Source: Tenebrio molitor (lineage: Eukaryota; Arthropoda; Insecta; Coleoptera; Tenebrionidae). Taken from it: a stretch of 64,000 nt of DNA. Below are positions 47,524 to 60,742 of the stretch, piece after piece. The translations under genes were made by a program, and so were the position numbers. Location of the stretch: assembly GCF_963966145.1 (NCBI RefSeq), contig NC_091046.1:18352001-18416000 (forward strand), given 5' to 3'. The notes under the pieces are model-generated. The model made no database searches, was not told where the DNA came from, and saw only the letters and a list, made by a program, of their open reading frames with translations. Within the stretch, counting starts at the first letter, position 1. Every line of letters starts with the position of its first letter.

Positions 47524-48191
47524 TACAGGGTCTCCCCTAACTGGCGGACCAAAATAACACGGTGAAATCATTATCTTCTGGCAATAATAGGAAAAATATT
47601 TTAAAAAATCCATTATCATTGGATTTTAAAATAAGAACGTTTTTAATTGACCAATCGCGTGTAGATATAAAATTACCTTAAAAAATTATATTGGTAACTA
47701 TCGAAACAAATTTGATTGTTGCAAAGACATTATAATTGAATATTATGTCATAATAAATTATTTCTGACAATTCTGACATGTCATTAAAAACGCGTAATGT
47801 TTACCGCTTCAGAATATTTTGATATGCTTGTCTTATATGGACATTGTGATGAGAATGCCACAGTTGCTCCTCAGGAGTACCTACGCAGTTCGTTTTCCCA
47901 ATAGGGAACATCCTAGCAGAAATACTATAACCTAAAAACGTCCGTCATTGCACAAACAATGCGGATACCCAACAATGCATATGCATCATTTGAAATGTAT
48001 CCATAGTTACAAATAAAGCAGGAAAACTAATTAATAGGTAACTTAACATCAACAACAGCATTGGTCAATTTAAATTGCTTCTTTCCTAATCACTATTTAA
48101 GATAGATTTTTTTGAACATTTTTCCTTTTATTCCCAGAAGATGATGAATTCACCGTATTATTTTGGTCCGCCAGTTCTGGGAGACCCTGTG
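47524..48191. mobile_element. Non-autonomous mariner-type element with DUF4817-like remnant
   Basis: Ends acagggtctcccctaactgg / ccagttctgggagaccctgt, inverted over about 42 bp. On +, 47797-47940 reads MFTASEYFDMLVLYGHCDEN and, after a frame change, RFPNREHPSRNTI. This is the usual N-terminal domain (DUF4817-like) of insect mariner-like transposases of this group. The catalytic part is missing. Confidence 0.65.
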
Positions 48192-49324
48192 TAGTGTATT
48201 AATGGACCTCATTAAAACACTATTTTTCTTTTATCAACGATTTTTGCGATTTTGACGTTTGGACATTTTGATGTATAAACAACCTCGAACATACATTGTT
48301 TGCACTTACCAACACTGCAGCAGGTAGTGCAGCAGGGTTTTCTACATTTTATAGCTCCATAACTGCACAATTACCTTCGAATTCACTTTTTCAAAAGCCG
48401 ACCTTTTTGGTTATAATTCGCATGTCATATTTTTCAAAGGTAACTAGGTTTTCTTAGCAACCGTGATTTTTACGTGAAATTGAATGTGAATGGAGCTGAC
48501 GTCTTCTGACACTCTTTGTGGAAAAGTGAATAGGAAGTGTTGAAAAATTTAAAAATGGCCTACCTTGGGGACAAAAAAAGGATGAAGGTATTTTATAAGG
48601 TCTCATCTTTATCGAAAAAGATGAAATGGGCGATTAATAATCTCAATTATTAAAGGCACTCACTCGCTACACTTGTTCGTGCTTTAAACAGTTTCGATTA
48701 TTAATCGCCTTCATTAACAAACTACCTAGTTTATTAAATAACTATTATTCTATAAACGTTTTTCAAATTAATTTTTAACATGAAAATGTGTGCAAAATTG
48801 CTCATATTTCACAATTGACACAAAGAACAAATGTCCTTGCGTCCTCACACTGGTGAACATTTTGAAAAAGGAAAAATTGTAATTGGTGCAGTTGTGAACG
48901 AAAGAAAATTTCAGAGATGGACACATTCACAGATACAGCCGCCATGCGGAGAACCACTTCTATTTTGAGAATTTCTCGACGATCAACACACCTCTATTTT
49001 CTAACGGAACATGAGGAGGTATACAGGTGTCCCAGAACTCGCTCCCCAGAGAAGAGAGGAAAAATCTTCATAAAAGGACAAATAAATAATCCCAATGAAA
49101 ATTCTTTCTATCTTGAACGGTATTCAAGAAAAGAACAGTTTAATTCGACCAATCAAAGCATTTTAAGCCATCCAGGTCTATTTCCCGTAGTTGTTACTAG
49201 GTTGCATATTTACGTTTTAATAAATGACCGGCTATGAAACTTTTGAGAAACGTCAGTGTCAAAATTTCATTCAAATCACTTCAAATCGCTTTAGTACCGT
49301 CGTCGTGGTCAACCGTGCTCTTTC

Positions 49325-49941
49325 ATGTACGTATTCTGCAGCGATTATGTGGAAATGTTGATAATTTACGGAGAATGTGGAAATGAAGTAAATCCACCTG
49401 CTCTATTTTCAAGAGCATTTCAGCAAGGATTTTATATAAATTTGTGGGCCGGTCTATTAGGGAATCGTGTGGTATGTCTTCAATAGAAATTAGTTTACAT
49501 GTCAACTAACTTCCCTCTTTAGGTAGGATCTTTTGAATTTCCCCTGCACGGTAAGCGCGAGACATTCACCCAGGATTTTTGAACACAGAACTTCCCAATT
49601 TGCTTGAAGACATTACACTTCTTTTTTGTGCTACCGGCTAGTTTCAGCACGACGGCGCACTATCACACTTCAGTCGACAAGTTCGAGAAATTTTGGATCA
49701 ACAGTATCCTCATCGATTGATAAGTTGTGGTGGTCCACGACACTGGCCTGTGCGGTCCTATTGCCCTATTGCTACAGGAGAACAATTCAGGGGTTGCGTT
49801 CAGGAAGCTTTTGGCATAATTACTCCTGAAGTGGTTACAAATTCTAAACTGAATCTTTTGCGACTGACACGGTTATGCTTCCAAATGAATGGTGGCCACT
49901 TTGAGCATTTCCTCTGTTTGTATTTATTTTTCGTTTCATAA
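49325..49941 (+). pseudogene. Mariner-like (Tc3-type) transposase pseudogene
   Basis: The N-terminal piece MYVFCSDYVEMLIIYGECGN is followed, after stops and a large deletion, by FQHDGALSHFSRQVREILDQ and YPHRLISCGGPRHWPVRSYC. It ends MNGGHFEHFL. These are the DDE-domain end and terminal motif known from insect transposases of this group. Most of the catalytic core is lost. A possible left terminus of the element is tacaggtgtcccagaactcg at about 49022. Confidence 0.75.
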
Positions 49942-50784
49942 TCCCTTTTGGCTTGTGTTATTATACCTTTTCTCCTGTTTTTTACGATAAGCTTATAACA
50001 CAGACAAAAAATAATAACCATAAACAGTCTTTCATCAAACATCTTCAGTATCATCAGACATTTGAATCAATATTTATTCAAATTCCTCTTCATCGATTGT
50101 ATCGTCGTCGCTTGGTTCTTCATTATTTGAATATCTGAGGTTAATCCCGTTAATCAAACCATCATGAGGGTAAAGTGTTCTGTTCTAATTCTAATTTTTG
50201 AGCGGCAAATTCAAAATAATTTACCGGTTGGTAAAAAATGAAAAAATCTTGACGTTATTGACCGGTTAGTTGACCAGTTAATATCCAAGTAAATAACCAG
50301 CTCACGACACTACTGACTGGCGCCTTTGATTATTATTGTTGCTAAACTCATCGAACTAATATCTTATATGTATAAATGGAAGGAGTGTTACCGTATAAGC
50401 TCTATGCATATCTGCGCAGCCAACTTAAGAGAGAGATACATATATAAATTCAAAACGAGAAAGGCAAGGAGGAGTAGTAGGGATCACGTGACTGGTGGTA
50501 AGAATACGCTGTTTAAATAGAGAGAAATGTGAATTATATCAATTTTTGGCAAATAAAAAAATATATTTCATGGCATTTATTTGTAATTACATGTTAAAAA
50601 ACTTCATTTAAGTTTTATAAAAGTTTAATTCTGAGAAAATAACGTTATTAGTGACCATTTGCACCGACGTTCCTTATTTTTAAACCCAGCTTAAAAACAA
50701 TTGTTGCTACGATTTTAATAATTGTAACCAAGGTTTTAAGCTCTTCTTAATTTTAAACTACGACGGTGAAAACGGCTATAGGTA

Positions 50785-50985
50785 CAGTCGATGGACAAAT
50801 GAAACTGGTACAAAAATGACAATCACATAAGTCAAAATTTAAAAATTTGCATCGTTTAATTACGGCTTTATCACAAATAAGTTAACTTTGATATGACATA
50901 TTATATAGACACTGACAAATATATTGACAGTTCAATGGTCTGATTTACATAGATTAAATTTTAAGTGTCCCAGTTATATTTGTCC
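50785..50985. mobile_element. MITE family R, copy 2, right end cut
   Basis: acagtcgatggacaaatgaa ... cagttatatttgtcc as at 21490, lacking nested S. It stops abruptly where the hAT derivative begins. Confidence 0.7.
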
Positions 50986-51130
50986 TAGTGTTGTGGGGTC
51001 CGGTAATTGACTTCAACATTATACTCGTAAGCGGGAAATTTAAATTTTAAAAATGACTGGTCAAATACGTCAAGTCATTGACAATTATTGACCGGTCAAA
51101 TGGGTCATTGTACCGGACCTCACAACACTA
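50986..51130. mobile_element. 145-bp hAT derivative with transported flank
   Basis: Ends TAGTGTTGTGGGGTCCGG / CCGGACCTCACAACACTA, matching the right end of the hAT element at 41822. The following 28 bases (51131-51158, atcttaacaataaaattt and on) equal those flanking that hAT element at 43200, although no matching duplication is on the left. Confidence 0.7.
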
Positions 51131-51159
51131 ATCTTAACAATAAAATTTAACACAAATGA

Positions 51160-54100
51160 AACATCTAAAACTTTGGGCGTATCCGAGTTCCTCCCGGTGG
51201 TCACTTCTTTACCTGCATAACCCTTTTTAACGGACGAATTCCTCCCGAGGTTATCGGGAATTACTGCGATAGGTAATCGATGGGTGGTAGCTGGACTAGA
51301 TTATAATGACGAGTATTTTGCTTGATGTTGGCAATAAATACACTCATGAGAGGGAGAAACAATTTTATTTACAAGGGTAAATTAAAATGACATACGACAT
51401 TTACAAATTGTACTCTATTTATGTATATGATATGAGTATACAGTAAGTTTTTTTAAGATTGGTCATAGGGTTTTACATGCAAATTTTTCAGCCCACGTTA
51501 ACTTTATTTACAAATTACAAAAATTACAAAGCCTAGCACTGATTTTATATTAAACAATAATATGTATTATCTAGTCATTAAAAAAAAACTCAAGGTATAT
51601 CTATTTTTGCAATAAAAAAACTTTTGAACACATCTCCAAGGTATACGGTTATCACTTATTACATAACTTTCTGGCTTGACAAAATTTCGCACCATTCACT
51701 ACAAGGTTGCCTTTTTCACTTAGTTTCCATTCTGACGCTTTTAAAGAAATAATTAAACTAAAAATTTTACTTTGAAATGGGCCTATTTATAAGTGTGATT
51801 TACCCCTGCACCCCACCAAAATAGAGATGGTGTAGTGACCCAGTTTAAAATTTAAATTTTAGTTTCCGGTACCGCCACAACAGCGCGCCAAATGTGAAGG
51901 TACTAGCGGCTAGACTGGGTACTACGAGCGGAAATATAGCGGGGAGGAAACGGGCTCGCGCGGGTGGTTGAAGGGGGTAGTTCACTTTTGTTTGGTTTTT
52001 CGAAACGAACAGACCTTGCGAGGAGCGATCCAATATTCCAAAAATCTGTAAGTTACATCTGAACCGATTACACTACCGTTCCGAGTAGATATTTTGTGTC
52101 CCCGTGAAGAATTCAACGTTTTTAATTCACCTGGGTAATTTATCCCACTTTCGTTGCCTTTTTTTTGTGTTTTGTTTTGGGGCCAGGACCACGTGGTAAG
52201 GGTATGTTGTAGATTTCATTTTGTTGCATGCTGTTGCTTTAAGAAACGCCCATTCGTTAATTTTAAGCGTTATCTTTCTCCCGGGAGGTTCTTTTTTTGT
52301 GTAATCTTGTAATTTCGGAAATTAGGAGCCGTCGTCCGAACCGCGAGCGTCCATTTTGTTTTCTTTTTTTCTTCACTAACATTTTATTTTAACGGCACTC
52401 GACCCGCCATCCTTTTTGGTTTAACATTACCAGCGATTATTGTATTCGTGATTTATGTTGTTTACTGATATTTGAGCCATTCAAAGTGGTTCTATTCTAT
52501 CGTTATTTAACTTCACATTTTGTTCTCTTTTATTTCCTCGTTGTTTAATGTTGCGGTTTGTTTTGCTTATGTTATCCTTGTTTAATGTTGCGTTATGTTT
52601 TGTGTATTTTATCATTGTTTCATGTTGCGCTTTGTTTTGTTGGATTTTCTCATCGTTTAATGTTACGCTTTGTTCGATCGAATTAAACTCTGGTTATTCC
52701 TTCGTGCTGTTGCTAGATTTCGGAAAAGTTAAAGTAAAATGTTGTAAGTGCGCCCTGTGGGAGCTAGGTGACAATCAGGAAGTCGTGGGGTTTTTGTTTA
52801 GTAAATTTCTGTGGAAGCTACGGTTATTTAGAGCCGTTAGCGGGGACGGACCTTAGTCTTTGCGGGAGCGGCGTCGGGATGTTTTCGTGAAGCTTCCGTC
52901 GACGGTTATAGGGACTTTGGGGTTTTGTCCGGAAACGGTTGGTTGGGGACGGCGGACCTAGGTCTTTGCGGCTGCGGTCTAGGAATGCTACTCGTACGAC
53001 CCCGAAACGCTCTGTCACTCTTGCTGGATCGGTGAAATAGTCCGACGTTCATTAATACCCCGAATATCTATAAACGTCGCTTGATTTCAAGATGATTCAG
53101 ATTATTCTTCTGAGTCCCCTCGTGGCCGAAAGTTTGTTACCTCCAGCTCTAAGCTCCCGTTGGCGTACCTTGACCGCGTAGTTCCGAGTTAAACATTGTT
53201 TTTGTCATTAATCGAATTGTAAAATATGAGTAATACCTGGGATACGGTTTTTGAAGAGGGTTTTTCATCCGTCCCTGTTTGTAATAACTGCCTTATAATT
53301 TGTTTACTTGTTTTGCAAGCTTTAAACTGTCATTTTGTTTGTCATGTGCCCGTTTTTCTGTTATTTTAAATATTGTTGCATTCATCTTGTCGTTTATCTT
53401 GTGATATACTCAACTAGTTAATTACTTGTACCTCGTTAACCTTAATTTCTGGCTTTTGTATTCGTTTCAACTTCTTTTTCATCAAAGTTATTACAGGCAT
53501 TTTTAATAAAAGGTATTTTGCGTCCCTCACATGTGTGTTTTATTTGCGGCACTCTTCCAACTGGAACCCTCACCGTTTGCATTCCGAACCTTTTCCGCCA
53601 AAAGAAAATCACAACGTAGGGCTCCTCCGATTCGATGACGATCACGACCACATTTGTTACCGTTTTGCGCAGGTTCAAATATTTGGCGGAAAAAGTAATG
53701 TATTCAAATCATTACAATGGTTTTTAATCTTTGGTCGCAAGAAGTATGTCTCATTTTTGTGTCTTCTAAGGCTAGGGCCACACTACAGACTTTTCATCGG
53801 CCGACAGTTTAGTTGGTTGCTTAATAAGTATTGTCGTCAAAATTTCATGTATTCGGATTAATTGTTAAATTTTGTATAATTTATCGACAATATTTGATGT
53901 GCTTAAGTTAATGTTTAGAATTTATATTTTTTTATATCGTCAACATTTTTATGAACTTGAGTTAATGCGTGGGATTTTATTTTAACCCCGACGAAGTCAA
54001 GAGCATGCAGCTGGGGTGATTAACTATCGAGCCCCAGCTGGGTCGTAAATGTCATAATTATCACACTTCTGCATTTTAAAACTGTTTAGTTTTAGTTTTT

Positions 54101-56700
54101 GGAAGCATTCTGTAACACACCGCCGAATAATAAAGAGCTGATTTTGATGTTTAACGTTTTCTTTCGTTTAAAATATAATTATTTCCCTATAGTATGAGGA
54201 CTTATGTGAGTGCGCACACTAAAGCGATTGTAGTCGGCCGACAGATTGATCGAAAAATAGTTGGAATTCCCTTTCAACAATGTGATGAACCAAGTGGGTA
54301 ATTCAAATTTCCCACCAGGCGGCCATCTCATTTTTTTTTCTACCAACATACACAATGAAAATAAAACCCGCGAAATTCAAAAAAATGGCCAAGGGCGCGT
54401 GATCGTACATCGTTAATTTCCCTACGTTGTGGTTTTTTTTTATACAAATTAAACATTACCAGATTCGTTCCAACAGGGTTTGTGAACCACACAGGAGAGT
54501 GCAAATAAAACAACACAATAATTAAAACCAGCTATTTATTCAAAGTTATGTTTTTCGTTAACGCCGGGATTAATGAATAATAAACGTCTCGGGAGAGGGC
54601 ACCCAAGTCTCCCCAAATGTGAGAAGACTACTCATTTAGAACTCCAGGAAAATGGTGAGCTCTGGCCATTCCCCTAGACCCCCGAATGAGGCTCCGCTAA
54701 AACCTCTCCTGAAAATGCGAACAAGTCCGAAGTGACAACGTGGACGGGACAGTTAGTGAAAATTGAGCAAAACTGATTTCATAAACAACACAATTCAAAT
54801 TCAGAAAAAAACAGGAGGATCATGTACATTATAAACAAAACAGTTACGGACCGTTCGAGCGGGAGCGGGCACTAGGCGAGAACTTCAGCATGTCTTTTTT
54901 CTTTTCTTTTCCAAGTTAAATTACAATGTGCGGCAGATACGCTATAGAAGGAGCGAATGGCTTTGTGTGGTCCGGTGGTTTGTGGCACCTATCCTTACGA
55001 CTTTAACATTTCCCGCCTACCCGTGATTTAGTGCTAAGGGAAAAGTCCTAACTGCTTTACGTTAAGTCAACAAATTGAGGTACTCTAAGTTCATCGGTTG
55101 AAGTGAACATGACTTTTCCAAAGTAAAAGAAAAACAAAACGCGCTTGTCAGGCTACACAGACTCAGGGAAAATAGACCTGATCACATTTCCGGAAGTGTG
55201 CCATGGAGCTCGGGTATAACCCAGCATTCAATAAGTCCTGCCAAGCGTTAGGTTTTTGGGTCTCCCTTGGGGTGCAAATTTAATGAGGGCCGCGAGGTTA
55301 TGTTCAAAGCTTGGAGGTTAGGTGAAAACAAAACCCCTCAAACAGAGAGAGACCCTCGCGGTAAGGTCAAGAATTTACATTTACAGCAAACTGGAAAAAG
55401 CTAACAAAAAAAGAAACGCGACAAATATTTGTTGACAGAGCTATCTAAGAACATACTTCAAAATGGGATGGAAAGGTGGTAACAACCAATAACACATACA
55501 TAAAAATAAAAAAAACATAGTCCGGTCGACCCTAGCATATTAGAGCCGGTTCATCGACAAGGGGGGGGCGTCCTGAATAATATGGAGGGCGCCCCGGGAC
55601 TAAATGTAGTAGATCCCTAGCTAAGGAAAAACCCACGGAGACACCTGAAACATAAACACATTTGGTTGCTACCGGGATGGAAAGTGGAAACTTTGAAATT
55701 TTGATTTAAGTGTCGAACAATAACTAGGTACTTATCACACCAAAAGCGTCACTCGGAATAATTAAAAGGGGATCAAAAATGAGGGAGTGCGCTTATAAAA
55801 AGTGAAAGCCACAGACCCACGCTAAAACTTGGTGCCCTTTTTCTTTTAGGAACGTTAGTGAATTGTTACACATGAGTTTACAAAAAAAATGTGATCCGTA
55901 CGATTTTATAAAATTTGCAAAGCTAGAACCAGACGGCCTTACTCTCCTTCACAAGCTAACAAATGTTAAAAAGCGTGATACATCGGGATGGTCGAGATTC
56001 CGTGCGAAACAGACATAATTTTAGTATCGCAAACATACCTTGTTCAAACCAGAAGGGCTGGACAACAACAACGTCTAATGTAGTTCGGAAAGCACCGAAA
56101 ATCACACAGTTAGAGCACAAAAAGAAAATCACACAGGGTACCTCTGCACTCATCTACAGACAAGGGAGAAGTGTCGCAAAAAAAAAACATGGCCGTTCAT
56201 CCCCTGTCGGCTTCCACCCCCGCCCCTAGTGGTCGCTGGTGGTACCGACAGGGTACTTTTCCTGGCTTTTGGTGGCGGTTGGTTTAAATTCAAACTCGGC
56301 TATCGGGCTATCTCAACAAGAAAGTTGGCCAACTATTGATATAGTCTATTTCTAAAATATATGCAGTTGTATCAGTTTATAACACGAACTACGTGTATGC
56401 AGCTATCTCCTTTCAACACATGTCAAATAAGTTTGTTGGCTCTGCTACGTGCGCTATTAAGATGGTCGCTCTATGTATCTCACTTCCAACCGTACGATTT
56501 GAGTAACATAGAACTATTGACGTGCGTCTGACTCGACGCGGCGTAAGAAATTCGAAATAAATGCACAACTGTGCATGCGCATCATCCATAATAGGAGAGT
56601 CGAATGATATTTTGATTATTTAAAGCGATTATTTCGATTTATTCGATTATCAAAATATATCGATTATGCCCAACACTAGAAAATACTATAACTTCTTGAC
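51160..56700. other. GC-richer zone without intact genes
   Basis: 51.8-53.2 kb and 54.5-56.3 kb are richer in G and C than the surroundings and contain only short disconnected reading frames. 52537-52680 holds four imperfect copies of a 37-bp unit (ttgtttaatgttgcg...), and 52838-52990 a longer duplicated motif (acggaccttagtctttgcgg). The texture suggests decayed retrotransposon leader or LTR sequence, but I found no paired LTRs, primer site or polymerase. Confidence 0.35.
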
Positions 56701-57345
56701 AATGGTGGTAACATAAACAATTCATTATGTCTTGCTGTCAAATGTCAAATACGGACGAACGGCATGTCGACTCCTTGATTCAAACGTGACGTCACTGCAT
56801 ATATTTCTGATATGTATTTAATTAATATTGCGTACGATTTATTAAGATACCAACAAAAGTAGGAAACATTCCAGCAAACAATGAGACGTGCTTTATTATT
56901 TAAATATCTATAATTCAGAATTAAACTAGATTCTTTTACACATATTTTTATGCGTTAATACTAAGGTAAAGACGCAGTCAGAACGCGCTACTATGAACTA
57001 TGACAATAACAGTTAATAATTATTCGTTATTTTTGTTACCAAAAGTGAAAAAAGACCATGAATTTGAATTAACTTTCAGATTCTATTAGGACCCCTCGTA
57101 AAGTTTAAATTTTTGGTTTTTTTTTCTTTCTCCGACACGTTTTTTTTAAACCACCTTTGCAATCCCTTTTTTATTGCTGTCTTCTCCGCCTTCACATTAC
57201 CCTTATTCCTTAATTAATGACTCGTTATTAGAATTGAAGAAATTGAAAAAAGACCAGCTTTATGTAGTAAACCAGCAGAGTCCTGGCACAGTGCAAAAAT
57301 TTTGATTTTTAATTTATGATTATGAAAGGTATTCAATATGTTGAA

Positions 57346-57430
57346 GCAGTGGCGGATTTACCAGCAGGCTGAGTAGGCTGGAGCCTAGGGCGGCAGATTT
57401 AGGGGGCGGCAAATTTGCCCCAAAAAATTT
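57346..57430. repeat. Possible hAT-type terminus
   Basis: CAGTGGCGGATTTACCAGCA followed by agcctagggcggcag resembles one end of many insect hAT elements. The opposite end is not found. Confidence 0.35.
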
Positions 57431-57550
57431 TTTTTGTCTTACAGAAATAAAAAATAAATAAACTGGTTTAGAATAAATGTTATTAGTTTAGAAAATGTAC
57501 TGGACAGGTTTAGAATGAATGTAATCAGTTCTTAATTTTTCATAAGATAT

Positions 57551-58231
57551 ACAGCGTGTCCCCAAAAAAAAGACGAGTTCATAGCTCCCTTATTTATCGG
57601 AGGATTTTAATTATCTATACACCAAATTAAATCGTTGTTAATAGGCTACAAAACGGTTCAATAAATTCACGTATAGCTAAACGTATGACTAAACTGTCAA
57701 AATATTTTTTTTCAAATGGGATTACATACTTTTTTTTAGTAATTCTGATAGAGATTTTAATTCTGAAAGCAACAATGTATCACAAGCACTTTTGAAACAA
57801 ATGACGAGCATCAAGCGAGAAGCTGTCAAAATGCATTGCGTTACAATGTAATAACCAAATTAAGGTAGCTGGAAAAACAAATGACAAATAATAACATGTG
57901 GGATTGCGCAGATATGCCGCCAATGTTTAGCGCAAAATGGAACATAGACGATAGTAGCGTTTTTTTACATTTTTTTTTTGTGAATGTTTGGTATTTAAGT
58001 GTATACTTGTGATACATTGTTGTTTTCAGAATAAACATCTCTATCAGAATTATTAAAAAAATATATGTAATCCCATTTGAAAAAAAAATATTTTGACAGT
58101 TTACCCTTGAAGCCCATTGGGCTATACTTGAATTTATTAGGCCATTTTGTAGCCTATTAACAACCATTTAATTTGGTGTACAGATAATTAAAATCATCCA
58201 ATAACGGAGTTATGGACTCGTCTTCTTTTTT
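57551..58231. mobile_element. Foldback element family U with arms of about 240 bp
   Basis: Left arm acagcgtgtccccaaaaaaa ... caacaatgtatcacaag is mirrored by 57995-58231 (tgtgatacattgttgttttc ... gactcgtcttctttttt). About 680 bp in total. Reads as frames of no known protein. Confidence 0.75.
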
Positions 58232-58714
58232 GAGTCCATAACTCATTGAAAGCATTTGTTGCAAGGTGTGTGATGTGTGAAACAATATCAAATTAACAAT
58301 TACCTCCCTATTTGAATGATAAAATTTCAAATATCAGACCAACTAAGTACCTACCTACTCTTCTTATTTACAAAATGTTAATATTCTCAATCAGATGTTT
58401 CAATGAGAAATGAAATAAGCGAATTGCGATATTCTCTACTGCCAAAGGTTTGGTTTCCTTCTAATGTTTGATGGATTTTAAATGCTACTCATTTACGTGT
58501 TTTCGTGTTGTTTTAATTTTTTTTTTCTAAGATTCTGTCGAACAAATCACTAAATCTATTATATCATTTAATTCTAAAAAAAATAAGCCATTTAATCCAT
58601 GTTCCCATTAAAAAAAAAATCAGATTGGCTATCTATTTTGAAAACTAATGGAGATTTTTTTTTGTTTTTAATTTGATAAGTAGCTTTTAATGAGTCCTGA
58701 GTGCATTTAAAATT

Positions 58715-59130
58715 CCAGGGTTCTAAGTCGCCAACTTTTCTTTTTTTACACCGGCAAATTTCAAAAATTACAGTAAAAACGTTCCGAATTCGAATTTTGT
58801 CATCGAATTTGCTCATTTCAGATTAAAATTAGGCAACAATTACAGAATTCGCTCTGTTAAGTCTCCAACTTTTCTTTAAATTGGTTTTTACTCCTGCAAA
58901 TATGAAAAATCACAGTAAAAGCGTTCCGAATCGAAATTTCGTGGACGAACTTGCTCATTTCTGATTAAAATGAGGCAACAATTATTACAGAATTCGCTCT
59001 TTTAAATCGGCAACTTTTCTCTAAATAGGTTTTTACACCTGCAAATATGAAAAATCACAGTAAAAACGTTCCGAATTGGAATTTCGTCGTCGGACTTGCT
59101 CATTTCAGATTAAAATTAGGCGCAACAATT
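58715..59130. repeat. Tandem array, three units of 134-145 bp
   Basis: Units begin at cgccaacttttc (58729), ctccaacttttc (58863) and cggcaacttttc (59008). Each carries acagtaaaaacgttccgaat and ttgctcatttcagatt, with variation between units. No function inferred. Confidence 0.75.
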
Positions 59131-59608
59131 AAAAAAAGCGTAAACCATTTTAGCGGGAGGGAGCCGGTTCCATACATAATCGCAACCCTGTATTATACAC
59201 CTGAATTTAAGCAAATAATTAAACCAAAATATAATTTTATTTAGCGAAAAAGCGAAAAGTACTCGCTATCTCGCTCGCTCTGCGTTGGCTGCCATTGTCT
59301 CTTTCTACACTCCTTCCATTTAGATTCGATGGCTAATCTACCAAGATAATCAGGTAATCACCTTTAACTCAGCAGAGTACTAGCAGTTTTGACTAAATTT
59401 TCAATCATTTGTATCTCGAAAACGAAAAAACTTTTATAGGAATAATTTTTTGTCTATGACTTCTTCTCATCATCATCAATTAGGTACCGTTTTTTTTCCA
59501 AACTTATTTCAGAATCACCTGTATGTTGTTTATTTAGAAAAGTATAATTTTTATTAACAAACAGTTTCACCATTATGTTCATCTGATTTTATTGAATAAT
59601 AGTAATAT

Positions 59609-60021
59609 GCAAATATGTATACTTGCTTTCAAAACTTTCCCGTACACCTATTTTTCGCTGTATTAAATCAGGGTAGTAATTAATCAACTCTGACATTTAA
59701 ACTTTTAAAAAGTCAAAATACTTCGACTGACAGAGCAAGACAAAGTTTTGATGCTTTCCAAATTAGTGAGGAGTGGTCCATAAGAAGGGTTGCTACTCAT
59801 AATGGGCTAAATAAAAGCACTGTTCTCCAAGCAAAGAAGAGGTCAGAACAAGAAGGGACCGTGAGTAGAAGACCGATCGTAATTTTTTTTAGTTGCTGTC
59901 AATGTCATCTTTAACCTAATCTCAAAATTACCCGTTTACACTGCTTAAATTTTGCAAAATCATTGTTACTTGATTTTGAATGTGTACGCGATAGTTTTGA
60001 AAGCAAGTGTACATATTTGTA
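59609..60021. mobile_element. Non-autonomous Tc1-like element with DNA-binding remnant
   Basis: Ends caaatatgtatacttgcttt ... cgtacac and mirror gtgtacgcg ... gcaagtgtacatatttg, about 38 bp. On +, 59755-59880 reads FQISEEWSIRRVATHNGLNK then STVLQAKKRSEQEGTVSRRP, a helix-turn-helix of Tc1 or Pipsqueak kind. No catalytic domain. Confidence 0.6.
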
Positions 60022-60342
60022 CATTTGTGGTTCTATTTATAATATAAAGAATTTAATGCGACTGAAGGAACTAGTAAGTTTCTTGTGCATATGGAGATCT
60101 ACCCATAATCTGAATATAATCTTATAAATAGGTAGGTGAACGTAATATAATTATGTAGTAGGATGTGCAAAATATTCAAGTAATTATAGTGATAAGGATA
60201 AAGTAATTCTATAATTATATGGTACTTCCTTTAAACAGATACAATTTTTGTCTGATTCATACATTATGAGTACTTAAGTATCCGTTTAAAACAAATGCGT
60301 TAAGTGTAGGTGAAATAAATATGCAAATCAATTCATTTATGG

Positions 60343-60352
60343 TATATAAAAG
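60343..60352 (+). promoter_or_regulatory. TATA box of the TIL gene
   Basis: TATATAAAAG lies 54-63 nt upstream of the ATG, leaving room for a start site near 60372-60380 and a short 5' leader. It is the only strong TATA-like element found at a suitable distance from a supported gene start. Confidence 0.6.
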
Positions 60353-60405
60353 ACACCTCAAAAGAAATAAAGTATCAAATGCTGTTGCTTCTCACAAAGC
60401 ACAAT

Positions 60406-60707
60406 ATGAAGTATTTAATTTGTATAGTCTTAATATGTGCGTTTTTTACAATGATTTCTTCCTACTCAGGTAAGTTTAATGGATAATTTTTGATATACTG
60501 TTTAAAATAATTTTTTTAGTTAATGAGTGCTTGGGCGCAAATGAAATCTACAGTTCCTGCAGTTCCCCGTGTGTGGCCACTTGTCAAAATCGGCAATACG
60601 CACATTGCGATACTACATGTCAACAAGGTTGTATTTGTGAACCGGGATATTTAAGAGATGAAATTTCAAAACAATGTGTCTTACCCCAGGACTGCTTCAA
60701 ACAATAA
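60406..60707 (+). CDS. Secreted TIL-domain (trypsin inhibitor-like) cysteine-rich protein, 83 aa, two exons
   Basis: Exon 1 (60406-60469) encodes a signal peptide, MKYLICIVLICAFFTMISSY. A 50-nt intron with donor GTAAGT follows, then exon 2 (60520-60707) encodes NECLGANEIYSSC through QDCFKQ and TAA. The mature part has ten cysteines in the order and spacing of the TIL fold (five disulfides), including CQQGCICEPGYLRD. Family members are secreted serine protease inhibitors of insect haemolymph, venom or gut; the reactive loop is probably near HCDTTC, but its target protease cannot be read from sequence. The gene is compact, with a TATA box 60 nt upstream and AATAAA 36 nt downstream. It converges on the ADIP-like gene. 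Confidence 0.9.
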
Positions 60708-60742
60708 AAATTGTTGCTTGTAAGATTATATCACGGCCGCTA

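Noticed and set aside
53535..53861. 108-codon frame in the GC-richer zone
   Set aside because: No domain, low-complexity composition, and an opposing frame of similar length on the other strand; not enough to call a gene.
51160..56700. LTR retrotransposon
   Set aside because: Composition is suggestive, but no paired terminal repeats, primer-binding site or polymerase motifs could be found by eye.
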